Below are positions 26,161 to 38,901 of a stretch of 64,000 nucleotides of DNA, one piece after another (position 1 is the first letter of the stretch; each line of letters opens with the position of its first letter). Below the pieces are notes generated by a model. That model was given only the letters and a program-made list of their open reading frames with translations. It ran no database searches and was not told where the DNA came from. Origin of the DNA: an uncultured Clostridia bacterium (lineage in GTDB: Bacteria > Bacillota > Clostridia > Oscillospirales > Acutalibacteraceae); contig CALWUY010000053.1 of NCBI GenBank assembly GCA_944384855.1, forward strand, positions 62,001 to 126,000, read 5' to 3'. A program made the translations under genes and the position numbers.

Positions 26161-26970
26161 CTACACATTCAGCGCTTTATATGAAGCTTCTACTACCTCT
26201 TCGGCGGTTGTATCAGTCAAAATACGTCCCGTATCGGTTTTTTCAATAAAACATAAATACTCAATATTTCCTTCCGGACCCTTTACCGGAGAAAAATCAA
26301 GTCCCAGCAAAGAATATCCTGTTTCCCTTACAAGTTCCGTTATTTTTTTTACAACCTCTATATGCACCGACTTATCCCTCACCACACCTTTTTTGCCGAC
26401 TTTTTCCTTTCCTGCTTCAAACTGAGGCTTTATCAGGCATACGGCGCAGCCGCCGTCCTTCAGCAGTCCGCGCAAAACCGGCAAAATATGGGAAAGTGAT
26501 ATAAACGAGACATCCACTGAAGCAAAATCAAGCATTTCGGGTATCTGTTCTTCAGTAATATACCGAAAATTCGTGCGTTCAAGGTTTATAACCCTTTCGT
26601 CAGTTCTTAGTTTCCAAGCGAGCTGACCGTATCCCACATCTACGGCATATACCTTTGAAGCTCCGTTTTGCAGCATACAGTCGGTAAAACCTCCTGTAGA
26701 CGCTCCGATATCAGCACAGATTTTTCCTTTAAGGTCAAGCGAAAAAACCTCTACCGCCTTTTCCAGTTTCAGTCCGCCTCGGCTGACATATCTGAGGCTT
26801 TCTCCCCTTACTTCTATTACATCATCAGGCTTTATAATATTTCCCGCTTTATCTGATTTTTGATTATTTACATATACTGTTCCGGCCATTATAAGCGCTT
26901 TCGCTTTCTCTCTGCTCTCACAAAAGCCGTGTTGTGTTAAATAGACATCCAAACGTATTTTTTCCGACAT
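26161..26970 (-). CDS. tlyA: TlyA-family rRNA 2'-O-methyltransferase
   Basis: A 269-residue protein with an N-terminal S4 RNA-binding domain (residues about 5-60) and an FtsJ-like SAM-dependent methyltransferase domain (DIGASTGGFTDCML as the SAM loop). Homologues methylate ribosomal cytidines and are often misnamed hemolysin A. It is adjacent to dxs by zero bases, as in many Firmicutes. Confidence 0.92.
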   Translation of the reverse strand: MSEKIRLDVYLTQHGFCESREKAKALIMAGTVYVNNQKSDKAGNIIKPDDVIEVRGESLRYVSRGGLKLEKAVEVFSLDLKGKICADIGASTGGFTDCMLQNGASKVYAVDVGYGQLAWKLRTDERVINLERTNFRYITEEQIPEMLDFASVDVSFISLSHILPVLRGLLKDGGCAVCLIKPQFEAGKEKVGKKGVVRDKSVHIEVVKKITELVRETGYSLLGLDFSPVKGPEGNIEYLCFIEKTDTGRILTDTTAEEVVEASYKALNV

Positions 26971-28800
26971 TTAATTCTCCGTAAAACAGTTAAACATTGT
27001 ATCAGCATCCAATCCGCAGCTTTTAATCGATGAAGATACCGTAGCGCCGGGCAAAAACTTATTATCGACCGCATGTATTGTGTATCTCCCGCGAAATCCC
27101 AACTTCAGAAGCTTTGAAGAAATATGCTCGCCTATTCCGCCGCTTAATTCGGTTTCCTCAAAAATATGAATATTATTATATGTGCTTATTACCTCTGCAA
27201 TATCATCACTCAGAGGATAAATTTTATTTAATTTTAAAATGCTTATTTCACTATCACGCTCATGTGCGGCAAACGCTTCCGAATACAGTCTTCCGTAGGT
27301 TATAATAAGCTTTTCCGCTGAACCCCGGACAATAGAATAATCGCTTGCTATATCAAATTCTCCGCAGTATTTTTCACTGCCTCTCGGGTATCTGATTGCA
27401 CATACTCCGTCAAACCCGCACGACTGCTTTATCCTGAATGCAAGTTCCTCAAAATTCGACGGTGAATATACCGTCATATTCGGTATTCCGGTAAGAAACG
27501 ACACATCAAAAAGTCCCTGATGTGTAACTCCGTCTTCTCCCACTATACCTGCTCTGTCAATCAACAGCTTCACAGGCACGTTTGCAGTGGCCGCGTCATG
27601 CACTATTTGATCATACGCACGCTGCAGAAACGATGAATATACCACAAAATACGGTTTCATTCCCCCGACTGCCAGACCGGCGCTGAATGATACGGCATGC
27701 TGTTCCGCGATACCCACATCAAAGAATCTGTCCCTGTATTTTTTGGCAAAATCAACCAAACCCGTACCTTCGGTCATCGCCGCGGTTATAGCGCATATCT
27801 TTTTATCTTTTTCCGCCAGTTCGCAAAGTGTGTTTCCGGCTATGCGCGAAAAAGTAAATTTGTCGTTTAATCCGATGCCTTCATCAATATCAAACGGAGA
27901 AACTCCGTGATAATTTTTCGGACTTGATTCCGCAAAAGCATACCCTTTTCCCTTGGTTGTCACTACATGCACCAACGAAGGTTTATCGTAATTTCGGGCG
28001 ATATTCAGTATAGATTCAAGCTCGGCGATATTGTGGCCGTCAACAGGTCCTAAATAATTGAAACCCATTGATGTGAAAAAATTATTTTTATACACTATAA
28101 GCTTTAGCGACTCTTTTAATGAAAACAGCAGCTTATTAAGACCCTTTCCTATAAGCGGCAGTTCAAGCAGAAAACTGCTGAATGCGGATTTAAAGCGATG
28201 ATATTTGGGCTTGTTTCGCATTTTAGTCAGGCTTCTGGCAAAAGCGCCGACATTCTGGGAAATAGACATTTTATTATCGTTAAGTACGATTATAAAATTC
28301 CCTTTTCCGTTTCCGGCGTTATTCATCGCCTCGTAAGCAATTCCGCCGGTCATAGCTCCGTCTCCTATTACAGCTACTGCCATTCCGGATTGGCCGCTTA
28401 ACTGTTTCGCTTTATAGATACCGTATGCCTCGGAAATAGAATTGCTGCTGTGCCCTGTAATTACCGCGTCATGCTCGCTCTCAAACGGATTCATAAATCC
28501 GGATATTCCGCCTTCTGTACGAAGAGTGTCAAATTTTTCAAATCTGCCGGTAAGCAGTTTGTGCGCATAGCACTGATGACCTACATCGAAAATTATCGAA
28601 TCATCGGGAGAATTAAACACACGGTGAAGGGCAACCGTAAGCTCAACCGCCCCCAAATTTGACGCTAAATGACCGCCGTTTTTTGAAACGGTGTTTATAA
28701 TACAGTCCCTTATCTCTGCGCATAGAGCCTGAAGCCTTGCACTGTCAAGCCTTTTTACATCCTGCGGGGTTTTTATCCCCTTTAAAATCGGATATTCCAA
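26971..28800 (-). CDS. dxs: 1-deoxy-D-xylulose-5-phosphate synthase
   Basis: Thiamine-diphosphate enzyme that condenses pyruvate and glyceraldehyde-3-phosphate at the entry to the MEP isoprenoid pathway. 609 residues: an HSSNSISEAYG and GDGAMTGG region (ThDP binding GDG), the transketolase-like pyrimidine domain with DVGIAEQHAV and the C-terminal domain. The TTG at 28800 is preceded by AAGGATGTAAGG and gives MEYPILKGIKTPQDV, the usual Dxs N-terminus. A start at 28836 would overlap ispA further. It is coupled to ispA, the next step of prenyl synthesis. Confidence 0.95.
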   Translation of the reverse strand: MEYPILKGIKTPQDVKRLDSARLQALCAEIRDCIINTVSKNGGHLASNLGAVELTVALHRVFNSPDDSIIFDVGHQCYAHKLLTGRFEKFDTLRTEGGISGFMNPFESEHDAVITGHSSNSISEAYGIYKAKQLSGQSGMAVAVIGDGAMTGGIAYEAMNNAGNGKGNFIIVLNDNKMSISQNVGAFARSLTKMRNKPKYHRFKSAFSSFLLELPLIGKGLNKLLFSLKESLKLIVYKNNFFTSMGFNYLGPVDGHNIAELESILNIARNYDKPSLVHVVTTKGKGYAFAESSPKNYHGVSPFDIDEGIGLNDKFTFSRIAGNTLCELAEKDKKICAITAAMTEGTGLVDFAKKYRDRFFDVGIAEQHAVSFSAGLAVGGMKPYFVVYSSFLQRAYDQIVHDAATANVPVKLLIDRAGIVGEDGVTHQGLFDVSFLTGIPNMTVYSPSNFEELAFRIKQSCGFDGVCAIRYPRGSEKYCGEFDIASDYSIVRGSAEKLIITYGRLYSEAFAAHERDSEISILKLNKIYPLSDDIAEVISTYNNIHIFEETELSGGIGEHISSKLLKLGFRGRYTIHAVDNKFLPGATVSSSIKSCGLDADTMFNCFTEN

Positions 28801-28819
28801 AACCTTACATCCTTTAATA

Positions 28820-29701
28820 TCATTTATTACGGTCAAGCAAATAATCGGTCAGTTCATACAGTGAAGATGTATCACCGTCAAATTCATCTAATGCGTCTAA
28901 AGCATAATTTGTAAGCTGTGCGGCTATGGCAAAAGCTCTGTCGAGCCCGTAAATCGTCACAAAAGTGGTTTTACCGTTTCTGCCGTCGCTGCCTATAGGC
29001 TTACCCAATGTCTTTTCATCAGATGTGACATCAAGAATATCATCGATTATCTGAAATGCCAAACCTAAATTATATCCGTATTTTGCGGCGCTTTTAAGCG
29101 TATTATCATCGTCTTTGCCCGCGGCAATACAGCCGATAGACGCCGCCGCGATAAGCAGTGCGCCGGTTTTGCGCATATACATATCCTGAAGCTGCGCGGC
29201 GTCGGGACTCATATCTTCAAACACAAGATCCAGTACCTGACCGCCTATCATTCCGTGAAGTCCCGCATTTGACGCCAAAAAAGAAACCGCTTTTAATGCC
29301 TTGTCATTTGAAACAGCAGAATTTGCCACAACAAAAAATGCCTCAGTCAGCAAAGTATCTCCCGCGAGCAGTGCTATATCTTCACCGAAAGCCTTGTGAC
29401 ATGAGGGTTTTCCGCGCCTGAGATCGTCATTGTCCATACACGGCAGATCGTCGTGTATGAGTGAATATGTGTGTATCATTTCAAGCGCCACCGCAAAGTC
29501 GAGCGCGTCTTCTTCCTTGCCGCCGCAAAGTTTGCAGAACTCAAGCACTATTGCAGGCCTTATACGTTTTCCGCCGTTAAGCAGGCTGTATCGCGCCGCG
29601 TCCAGCACCTTTGAATAAGCAAGTTTTTCAGACGGATACAGCAGGTTTATTCTGTCTTCAATAAGCCTGTTATATTCTGTAAGCTTTTGGTTAATCGACA
29701 A
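28820..29701 (-). CDS. ispA: polyprenyl (farnesyl) diphosphate synthase
   Basis: Chain elongation of isoprenoids from IPP and DMAPP. The 293-residue all-helical enzyme has both aspartate-rich motifs: HDDLPCMDNDDLRRG near residue 80 and FQIIDDILD near residue 220. It starts at TTG 29701 with AGGAGG six bases upstream and overlaps xseB by 11 nt. Geranyl versus farnesyl product length cannot be told from the sequence. Confidence 0.94.
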   Translation of the reverse strand: MSINQKLTEYNRLIEDRINLLYPSEKLAYSKVLDAARYSLLNGGKRIRPAIVLEFCKLCGGKEEDALDFAVALEMIHTYSLIHDDLPCMDNDDLRRGKPSCHKAFGEDIALLAGDTLLTEAFFVVANSAVSNDKALKAVSFLASNAGLHGMIGGQVLDLVFEDMSPDAAQLQDMYMRKTGALLIAAASIGCIAAGKDDDNTLKSAAKYGYNLGLAFQIIDDILDVTSDEKTLGKPIGSDGRNGKTTFVTIYGLDRAFAIAAQLTNYALDALDEFDGDTSSLYELTDYLLDRNK

Positions 29702-29906
29702 TTTTTTCCTCCTGTTCGGCTTCGGTGAGGGAAACTATCTTTTTTTCCGCCTTTTCCAAAGCGCTTCTGCATTGATTAATATATTTAATTCCTTTTTCAA
29801 AATACGAGATGGATTCTTCTAATGTACAGTCACCGTTCTCAAGCAAAGCTACGATTTTCTCAACTTCAGAAAGAGATTTTTCAAAATCTAATTTTGATTC
29901 AGCCAT
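29691..29906 (-). CDS. xseB: exodeoxyribonuclease VII small subunit
   Basis: A 71-residue helical protein with the family core FEKSLSEVEKIVALLENGDCTLEESISYFEKGI. It binds the XseA large subunit to form the single-strand exonuclease. It overlaps xseA by 8 nt and carries the ribosome site of ispA in its last codons. Confidence 0.95.
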   Translation of the reverse strand: MAESKLDFEKSLSEVEKIVALLENGDCTLEESISYFEKGIKYINQCRSALEKAEKKIVSLTEAEQEEKIVD

Positions 29907-31119
29907 TATTTTTCTCCTTGGAAATTTCTATAATATTGGATTTGATAACCCCGTCGTACAGTCTGACCGAAATTTCTTGGCCGGCAGAAACATCTTTTAC
30001 CGAACTTATCCGGCCGCCGTCTTTTTCAACTGCCGCGTAACCCCGTGACAGAACCTTAAGCGGACTTAGCGTCTCAAGTTTTGCCGCGGCAGAAGAGAAT
30101 TTTGTTTTCATATTTTCCACACTTCCGCAAGCAGTGTTTTTAAGCCTGTCATAAAGCCTATCAAGTTCAATATACCTGCGGTTTATTAAAAATTCGCGCG
30201 GATTTTTTATAACAAACGAGTTTGTGTTTTTATCGAGCTTTGCTTTGCACACGCTGTATTTCGAGCTGAGTGACTGCGACAAAAACCGCCGGTATTTTTC
30301 CAGTATCAAAACAATATCTTTACAATCCGGAACCGCAAGCTCCGCCGCGGCCGAAGGAGTAGGCGCCCTCATATCAGCCGCAAAATCGCATATTGTAAAA
30401 TCGGTTTCATGTCCTACGGCAGAAATTACCGGAACCGGCGATCCTGCTACTTTTCTTGCAAGCTCCTCGCTGTTGAAAGCCTGCAAATCCTCAGCGGAAC
30501 CCCCGCCCCTGCCTATTATTATGAGATCCACACCGCGGATACTGTAAATTCTATCCAAAGCAGTAAGCATTTCTCTGACCGCGTTTTCTCCCTGAACAGA
30601 CACGGGGCATAATATAATTTCACTTAATTTCCATCTGCGCGATAAAATATTGATTATATCCTGGACTGCCGCTCCTGTATCCGAAGTCACAACGGCAATT
30701 TTTTCAGGGAATGCCGGAAGCGGCTTTTTTCTCGCGGCGTCAAACAAACCTTCACTTTCAAGCTTTGCTTTGATTTGCTCAAATAAAAGTGCCGACTCGC
30801 CTGCTCCGCACGGATAGATTTCTTCCGCATACAGCTGGTACTGGCCGTCTTTCTCATAAAGCGAAACCTTGCCCCTGATTATTACCTGCATGCCGTCTTC
30901 AGGTGAAAACCTGACAGCCGAAGCGAATGTTCTGAACATAACGCACCTTACAGACGCGTAACTGTCTTTGAGTGTAAAATAAAAGTGTCCGCTTGAATAA
31001 TGATTTTTAAAATTCGATATTTCGCCCTGCACCAGTACGCCCGCAAGACGCGGATCCCCTTCAATAAGAGAACGTACATAAAGGTTAAGTTGTTTTACGG
31101 TTAACGCAGCAGTATTCAT
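29899..31119 (-). CDS. xseA: exodeoxyribonuclease VII large subunit
   Basis: 406 residues: an N-terminal OB fold (LVQGEISNFKNHYSSGHFYFTLKD), a central catalytic core with the VSVQGENA segment and IIGRGGGSAEDLQAFNSEEL, then the long helical arm that carries XseB. It degrades single-stranded DNA into acid-insoluble oligonucleotides. It follows nusB by one base. Confidence 0.96.
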   Translation of the reverse strand: MNTAALTVKQLNLYVRSLIEGDPRLAGVLVQGEISNFKNHYSSGHFYFTLKDSYASVRCVMFRTFASAVRFSPEDGMQVIIRGKVSLYEKDGQYQLYAEEIYPCGAGESALLFEQIKAKLESEGLFDAARKKPLPAFPEKIAVVTSDTGAAVQDIINILSRRWKLSEIILCPVSVQGENAVREMLTALDRIYSIRGVDLIIIGRGGGSAEDLQAFNSEELARKVAGSPVPVISAVGHETDFTICDFAADMRAPTPSAAAELAVPDCKDIVLILEKYRRFLSQSLSSKYSVCKAKLDKNTNSFVIKNPREFLINRRYIELDRLYDRLKNTACGSVENMKTKFSSAAAKLETLSPLKVLSRGYAAVEKDGGRISSVKDVSAGQEISVRLYDGVIKSNIIEISKEKNNG

Positions 31120-31120
31120 A

Positions 31121-31513
31121 TTACCCTTTTTTAATTACAGTAGACAATATACCGTTTACAAAAGACGCATCTTCCTTTGTGGCATATTTCTTGCATAACT
31201 CAACCGCTTCATTTACTGATACAGCTTCAGGTATATCATCCATGTATTTTATTTCAAAAATTGCAAGTCTCAATACCGACAGCGCGGTTTTGGAAATACG
31301 CTCAATTTTCCAGCCAACCGCATTTCCGGATATCTCGTTGTCAATATCGCTCAAATTTTCAAAAATACCGCGAAATACGGTTTTGATATAATCATCAGCC
31401 TCGAGTCCCCGCACATCGGCGGCCAGTTCTAAAATTTCCTCGGTGGGAGCATCGTTAAAAGCTTTTTCAAAAGTCAGTATAAATGCTTCTTCCCGCGCCA
31501 TTTTACGTGTCAT
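31121..31513 (-). CDS. nusB: transcription antitermination protein NusB
   Basis: A 130-residue all-helical protein that with NusE (S10) promotes rRNA antitermination. The N-terminus KMAREEAFILTFE and C-terminal half (AIFEIKYMDDIPEAVSVNEAVELCKKYATKEDASFVNGIL) are typical. First gene of the operon running to tyrS, preceded by a strong promoter. Confidence 0.95.
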   Translation of the reverse strand: MTRKMAREEAFILTFEKAFNDAPTEEILELAADVRGLEADDYIKTVFRGIFENLSDIDNEISGNAVGWKIERISKTALSVLRLAIFEIKYMDDIPEAVSVNEAVELCKKYATKEDASFVNGILSTVIKKG

Positions 31514-31551
31514 AGAAATACCTCATAACAAACATTCTAAATATTAAAATA

Positions 31552-31580
31552 ATTATACATAAAAATATGCATAATTTCAA
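31552..31580 (-). promoter_or_regulatory. promoter of the nusB-tyrS operon
   Basis: On the minus strand TTGAAA (31580-31575), a 17-bp spacer and TATAAT (31557-31552), about 40 bp upstream of the nusB ATG. Confidence 0.88.
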
Positions 31581-31620
31581 GCATAAACTGCATATTTCTT
31601 CCACACATATATAGTCATTA

Positions 31621-31646
31621 AAGCCGTTCATTAAAATGAACGGCTT
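31621..31646 (-). terminator. terminator after lacZ
   Basis: A 10-12-bp stem AAGCCGTTCA.../...TGAACGGCTT (31621-31646) lies 10 bp past the lacZ stop on the minus strand. On the plus strand it is followed by six Ts, but no gene reads toward it from that side. It isolates lacZ from the downstream nusB promoter. Confidence 0.8.
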
Positions 31647-31655
31647 TTTTGTCAG

Positions 31656-34508
<2,853 letters not shown>

Positions 34509-34543
34509 TTATTTCGGTAAATAAAAGAATTCTCATTAGAATT

Positions 34544-34571
34544 ATTATATCAAATACAATTATATTGTCAA
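34544..34571 (-). promoter_or_regulatory. promoter of lacZ
   Basis: On the minus strand TTGACA (34571-34566), a 16-bp spacer and TATAAT (34549-34544), about 70 bp upstream of the lacZ ATG. No operator palindrome was evident. Confidence 0.85.
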
Positions 34572-34572
34572 C

Positions 34573-34598
34573 AAAAAGGAACGCCCCAGCGTCCCTTT
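34573..34598 (-). terminator. terminator of the arginine operon
   Basis: On the minus strand a 10-bp stem (AAAGGGACGC with GCGTTCCTTT, one G-U pair) and a 4-nt loop are followed by Ts. It lies 13 bp after the argF stop and directly before the lacZ promoter. Confidence 0.82.
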
Positions 34599-34610
34599 CG
34601 TATAAAATTA

Positions 34611-35597
34611 TCACGCTAATGTTGCCGCCATAACAGCTTTTATAGTGTGCATTCTGTTCTCCGCTTCGTCAAATACAATTGACCTTTTGCTTTCAAACAC
34701 TTCATCTGTAACTTCCATTTCACTTACACCGTACTTTTCAGCTGTTTCTTTGCCGATTTCGGTCTTAAGATCGTGGAAAGCCGGCAGACAGTGCATAAAT
34801 ACAGCCTTTGTTCCGGCATTATCCATAATTCTACTGTTGACCTGATAAGGTTTAAGCTCCTCTATTCTTTCTGCCCACACTTCGTCAGGCTCTCCCATAG
34901 ACACCCAAACATCGGTATAAATCACGTCGGCACCTTTTGTTGCCTCGATAGGATCCTCACAGAAACGCAGCGCTGCACCGGTCTGAGAGGCAATTTTCTC
35001 ACACTCCGCTATGAGCTTCACATCCGGAAAATATTTTTTTGGAGCACATGCAGTAAAATTAAGTCCCATTTTTGCACAGCCCACCATAAGCGAATTTCCC
35101 ATATTATACCGTGCGTCTCCCATATAAACGAGATTTATTCCTTTTAAATGTCCGAAATGCTCTTTAACGGTCAAAAAATCCGCTAAAATCTGCGTAGGAT
35201 GAAATTCATTTGTCAAGCCGTTCCACACCGGAACACCTGCATATTTTGACAGCTCCTCAACTATTTCCTGTCCGAATCCACGGTATTCTATACCGTCGTA
35301 AATTCTTCCCAACACCCTTGCAGTATCGGCAATGCTCTCCTTTTTACCTATCTGCGAAGCCTTGGGATCCAGATAAGTAACATTCATTCCCAAGTCATGA
35401 GCCGCTACCTCAAAACTGCACCTGGTGCGTGTGCTTGTCTTTTCAAATATCAGAGCAATGTTTTTGCCTTCACAAATCCTGTGCGATATTCCTGATTTTT
35501 TCTTATCTTTCAGCTCGGCTGCCAAATCAATGAGACATGAAATTTCTTCAGGTGTAAAATCTAAAAGTTTTAAAAAACTTCTTCCCTTAAAATTCAT
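34611..35597 (-). CDS. argF: ornithine carbamoyltransferase
   Basis: Converts ornithine and carbamoyl phosphate to citrulline. The 328-residue protein has the carbamoyl-phosphate motif [20 protein letters not shown], and the ornithine-binding HCLPAFHD with its catalytic cysteine. Last gene of the arginine operon, 15 bp after argD. GGAGGAATTTGT precedes the ATG. Confidence 0.95.
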   Translation of the reverse strand: MNFKGRSFLKLLDFTPEEISCLIDLAAELKDKKKSGISHRICEGKNIALIFEKTSTRTRCSFEVAAHDLGMNVTYLDPKASQIGKKESIADTARVLGRIYDGIEYRGFGQEIVEELSKYAGVPVWNGLTNEFHPTQILADFLTVKEHFGHLKGINLVYMGDARYNMGNSLMVGCAKMGLNFTACAPKKYFPDVKLIAECEKIASQTGAALRFCEDPIEATKGADVIYTDVWVSMGEPDEVWAERIEELKPYQVNSRIMDNAGTKAVFMHCLPAFHDLKTEIGKETAEKYGVSEMEVTDEVFESKRSIVFDEAENRMHTIKAVMAATLA

Positions 35598-35612
35598 TAT
35601 ACAAATTCCTCC

Positions 35613-36773
35613 TCAGCTGCAAACATCCGCAATTACTTTAACTGCCCTTTCAAGCAGTTCGTCCGGAATATTGAGAGCAGGAAGCAATCTTACCCGGTTT
35701 TTCGCCCTAATAACGAGCACTCCTCTTTTTCTGCATTCCTCGATAACCTCTCCGGTATCACGCGCTGTTTCTATACCGAGCATAAGTCCTTTGCCTGAAA
35801 TTGATTTTATCCCCGGAGCTTTTTTAAGCATATTTATTATATATTCCGATTTTTTGCGAACCCCATCTAACATCCCGTCGTCTATACGGTTTATGATACT
35901 TAGCGCTCCGGCACAGGCCACCGGATTTCCTCCGAATGTCGAGCCGTGGCTTCCGGCAGTCAAAACGTCTTTTACCTTTTCGCCGAGTAATGTAGCGCCT
36001 ATCGGAAGTCCTCCTCCCAATCCTTTTGCCGTAGAGAAAATATCCGGCAAAACATTATAATTCATATAGCTGTACAGTTTTCCGGTTCGTCCGTTGCCGG
36101 TCTGAACCTCATCTGCAACAGTCAGTATATCATATTTTTCAGCCAGTTCGAATATTTTATCCACAAATTTCTGCTCAAGCGGCAAAACTCCGCCTTCGCC
36201 CTGAACGGTTTCAAACATTACGGCAGCGATTTTACCCGATTTTACGAGTTGTTCAAGCTCTTCGCAGTTATTGGCCTCACAGTAAACAAACCCTTCGGTC
36301 AAAGGCAGAAAATCCTTATGAAAAACTTCCTGCCCGGTTGCTGCAAGCGTAGTTATCGTTCTTCCGTGAAAACTGTTTTTCAGCGTTATTATAGTATTAT
36401 ATTCCGGTCCTTTTTTTTCAGCGGCGTATTTTCGCGCGACTTTAATGGCGCACTCATTGGCTTCGGCCCCGGAATTAGAAAAGAATACCTTTTTCATTCC
36501 GGTTCTGCCGCAAAGCACTTCCGCAAGATCGGCACACGGTTCTGAATAATATAAATTTGAAGTATGCTGCAGACAGCTTAACTGCGCAGTTACCGCTTTT
36601 ATCCATTCATCATCGGCATATCCGAACGTATTAACCGCAATACCCGTCGCCATATCTATATATTCGTTTCCGTCGCTGTCTTTAACCACAGAGCCTTTTC
36701 CCGTTGTAAGATCAACCGGGAACCTGGAATATGTGCCGGCTATATATAAATTGTCTTTTTCCTTAATATTCAT
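35613..36773 (-). CDS. argD: acetylornithine aminotransferase
   Basis: PLP-dependent class III aminotransferase (386 residues) that makes N-acetylornithine from N-acetylglutamate semialdehyde. It shows FSNSGAEANECAIKVARKY, FHGRTITTLAATGQ, and VADEVQTGNGRTGKL before the PLP lysine in STAKGLGGGLPIG. It overlaps the end of argB by 11 nt. Confidence 0.94.
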   Translation of the reverse strand: MNIKEKDNLYIAGTYSRFPVDLTTGKGSVVKDSDGNEYIDMATGIAVNTFGYADDEWIKAVTAQLSCLQHTSNLYYSEPCADLAEVLCGRTGMKKVFFSNSGAEANECAIKVARKYAAEKKGPEYNTIITLKNSFHGRTITTLAATGQEVFHKDFLPLTEGFVYCEANNCEELEQLVKSGKIAAVMFETVQGEGGVLPLEQKFVDKIFELAEKYDILTVADEVQTGNGRTGKLYSYMNYNVLPDIFSTAKGLGGGLPIGATLLGEKVKDVLTAGSHGSTFGGNPVACAGALSIINRIDDGMLDGVRKKSEYIINMLKKAPGIKSISGKGLMLGIETARDTGEVIEECRKRGVLVIRAKNRVRLLPALNIPDELLERAVKVIADVCS

Positions 36774-37644
36774 AATTTTTATCCCTTATTACCATAGTGC
36801 CCGCACCTTCGTCCGTAAGGATTTCTATCAGCAACGAATGCGGTACTCTGCCGTCCATAATAAACACTTTTTTTACACCTTTTTCGAGCGCTTCCATACA
36901 GCACTCCACCTTCGGTATCATACCTCCCGATATTGTGCCGTCGGCAAATAACTCCTGTGCATCCTTTAAATCAACCACAGGTATTAAAGAATCCGGATCC
37001 TCCCTGTCCCTTAAAATACCTGATATGTCTGTCATGGTTATCAGGCTTTCGGCTCCCAGCGCTCCCGCTATATATGCCGCGGCTGTATCAGCGTTTATAT
37101 TGTAAGTATTCCCGTTTCTGTCGCAGCCTACTGTAGAAACAACAGGTATATAATCGTGCGCCAGCAAATCTGTTATAGGTTCAGCATTGACCTTTGTTAT
37201 TCTGCCCACATATCCAAGCCTCTCGTCCTTGACTTCCGCTTCAATAAGATGTCCGTCCATACCGGAAATACCCATAGCCTTGCCGCCTTTGGTTCCCAAA
37301 AGATTAACGAGACTTTTATTGATTTTTCCGGCTAATACCATTTGAACTATATCGGCGGTTTCTTTGTCTGTCACTCTCAAACCGTCAACAAACAGACTTT
37401 CTTTCCCGACTTTTTTGAGGGTTTCCGTGATTTCAGGACCTCCCCCGTGTACCAAAACAACCTTGACTCCCACAAGATGAAGAAGAACGATATCCTCCAT
37501 CACCTGTTGCTTGAGATCATCGTTTATCATAGCGTTTCCGCCGTATTTTACCACGACAATTTTACCGTAATATTTTTTGATATACGGCAGCGCTGCCGTA
37601 AGCACTTCAGCCCGCTGCGCATTTGTAAAATTATCTATATGCAT
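36763..37644 (-). CDS. argB: acetylglutamate kinase
   Basis: Phosphorylates N-acetylglutamate. The 293-residue protein has VVKYGGNAM and VLVHGGGPEI (substrate and ATP-phosphate loops) near the N-terminus and the MTDISGILRD segment later. ATG 37644 was chosen because GGTGAT lies four bases before it; the GTG three codons upstream is weaker. This is the usual arginine-feedback step in bacteria with the acetyl-recycling pathway, which fits the presence of argJ. Confidence 0.94.
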   Translation of the reverse strand: MHIDNFTNAQRAEVLTAALPYIKKYYGKIVVVKYGGNAMINDDLKQQVMEDIVLLHLVGVKVVLVHGGGPEITETLKKVGKESLFVDGLRVTDKETADIVQMVLAGKINKSLVNLLGTKGGKAMGISGMDGHLIEAEVKDERLGYVGRITKVNAEPITDLLAHDYIPVVSTVGCDRNGNTYNINADTAAAYIAGALGAESLITMTDISGILRDREDPDSLIPVVDLKDAQELFADGTISGGMIPKVECCMEALEKGVKKVFIMDGRVPHSLLIEILTDEGAGTMVIRDKNYEY

Positions 37645-37671
37645 TGTTATCACCGCTGTTTAAAAATAAAT

Positions 37672-38886
37672 CTATGTCCTGTAGTCACCGTTGATTTTTA
37701 CGTATTCGTATGTAAGATCGCAGCCCCAGGCCGTAGAACTGCAATTTCCGCTGTTGAGCTCAATTATGATTTCAATTTCTTCCTCGAGCAGTATTTCCTT
37801 AGCCTTTTCTTCGCTGAAATCAATTCCCGAACCGCTTTTGCAAACCGCTATTTCACCTTTTGACGAATTGAATGAAACATCGATTTTATTTACGTCAACA
37901 TCAGCACCGGAATATCCTATCGCGCAGAGGACACGTCCCCAGTTGGCATCCGCGCCGAACATTGCCGCTTTCAGCAAAGAAGAGCAAATGACAGATTTTG
38001 CCACTGTTTTGGCAACCACTTCGCTTGCAGCCGATCCCACCTTGCATTCAAGCAGTTTTGTGGCTCCTTCGCCGTCGCCCGCGATTTTTCTGCAAAGATA
38101 TACCGTAACTGTGTTTAAAGCCTTCATAAATATGTCAAAATCTTCGCCATCGGATATGATTTTCTCATTTCCGGCCATACCGTTTGCCAAAACCGTTACC
38201 ATATCGTTTGTGGAAGTGTCACCGTCCACACTCACCATATTAAAGGTATTCTTAATGTCATGCGACAGCGCCTTGCTGAGCATTTCACTGTTTATGCTGC
38301 AATCCGTAGTTATGAACACCAGCATAGTGGCCATATTGGGATGTATCATTCCTGAACCTTTTGCTATTCCGCCTATTTTACATTCGACACCGTTTATGCA
38401 AAAACTTACAGCCACCTCTTTTACAACAGTATCGGTAGTCATGATTCCCTCTGCCGCATCGCAGCTTTTGCTGTCTGACAGACCGGCAACCAAATCCGGA
38501 ATGCCCCGCTTTATCGGCTCTATATCGAGCGGCTGTCCGATGACTCCGGTCGATGCCACAACAACGTCGTCCGAACTGATACCGAGCTCTTCTGCCAGCA
38601 ACCCGCTCATCTGCTCTGCGATTTCAATACCGTCAGCATTGCAGGTATTGGCATTTCCGCTGTTACATATCACCGCCTGTGCAAAACCGTCGGAAATATG
38701 GTTTTTAGTAACAGTCAAAGGAGCGCCCTTTACAAGATTAGTTGTATAAACGGCGGCAGCAGCCGCCCTTTTTTCACTGTATATCAGACTCAGATCTCTT
38801 TTTGTCCTGTTTTTTCTTATGCCGCAGTGTATACCGTTGGCATAAAAACCTTTTGCGGCGCAAACTCCGCCGGATATCATTTTCAT
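37672..38886 (-). CDS. argJ: glutamate N-acetyltransferase / ornithine acetyltransferase
   Basis: A 404-residue self-cleaving enzyme that recycles the acetyl group between ornithine and glutamate. The cleavage/nucleophile site is visible as KGSGMIHPNMATMLVF (the Thr of MATML). AAMFGADANWGRVLCAIGYS is also typical. No argA or argE gene is in the operon, matching the cyclic pathway. Whether it is mono- or bifunctional cannot be told. Confidence 0.94.
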   Translation of the reverse strand: MKMISGGVCAAKGFYANGIHCGIRKNRTKRDLSLIYSEKRAAAAAVYTTNLVKGAPLTVTKNHISDGFAQAVICNSGNANTCNADGIEIAEQMSGLLAEELGISSDDVVVASTGVIGQPLDIEPIKRGIPDLVAGLSDSKSCDAAEGIMTTDTVVKEVAVSFCINGVECKIGGIAKGSGMIHPNMATMLVFITTDCSINSEMLSKALSHDIKNTFNMVSVDGDTSTNDMVTVLANGMAGNEKIISDGEDFDIFMKALNTVTVYLCRKIAGDGEGATKLLECKVGSAASEVVAKTVAKSVICSSLLKAAMFGADANWGRVLCAIGYSGADVDVNKIDVSFNSSKGEIAVCKSGSGIDFSEEKAKEILLEEEIEIIIELNSGNCSSTAWGCDLTYEYVKINGDYRT

Positions 38887-38901
38887 AAATCTTCTCCTAA
38901 A

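Noticed and set aside
37691-38749. 352-codon open frame antisense to argJ
   Set aside because: No ribosome site, and it mirrors the full length of a well-supported argJ; a codon-composition shadow.
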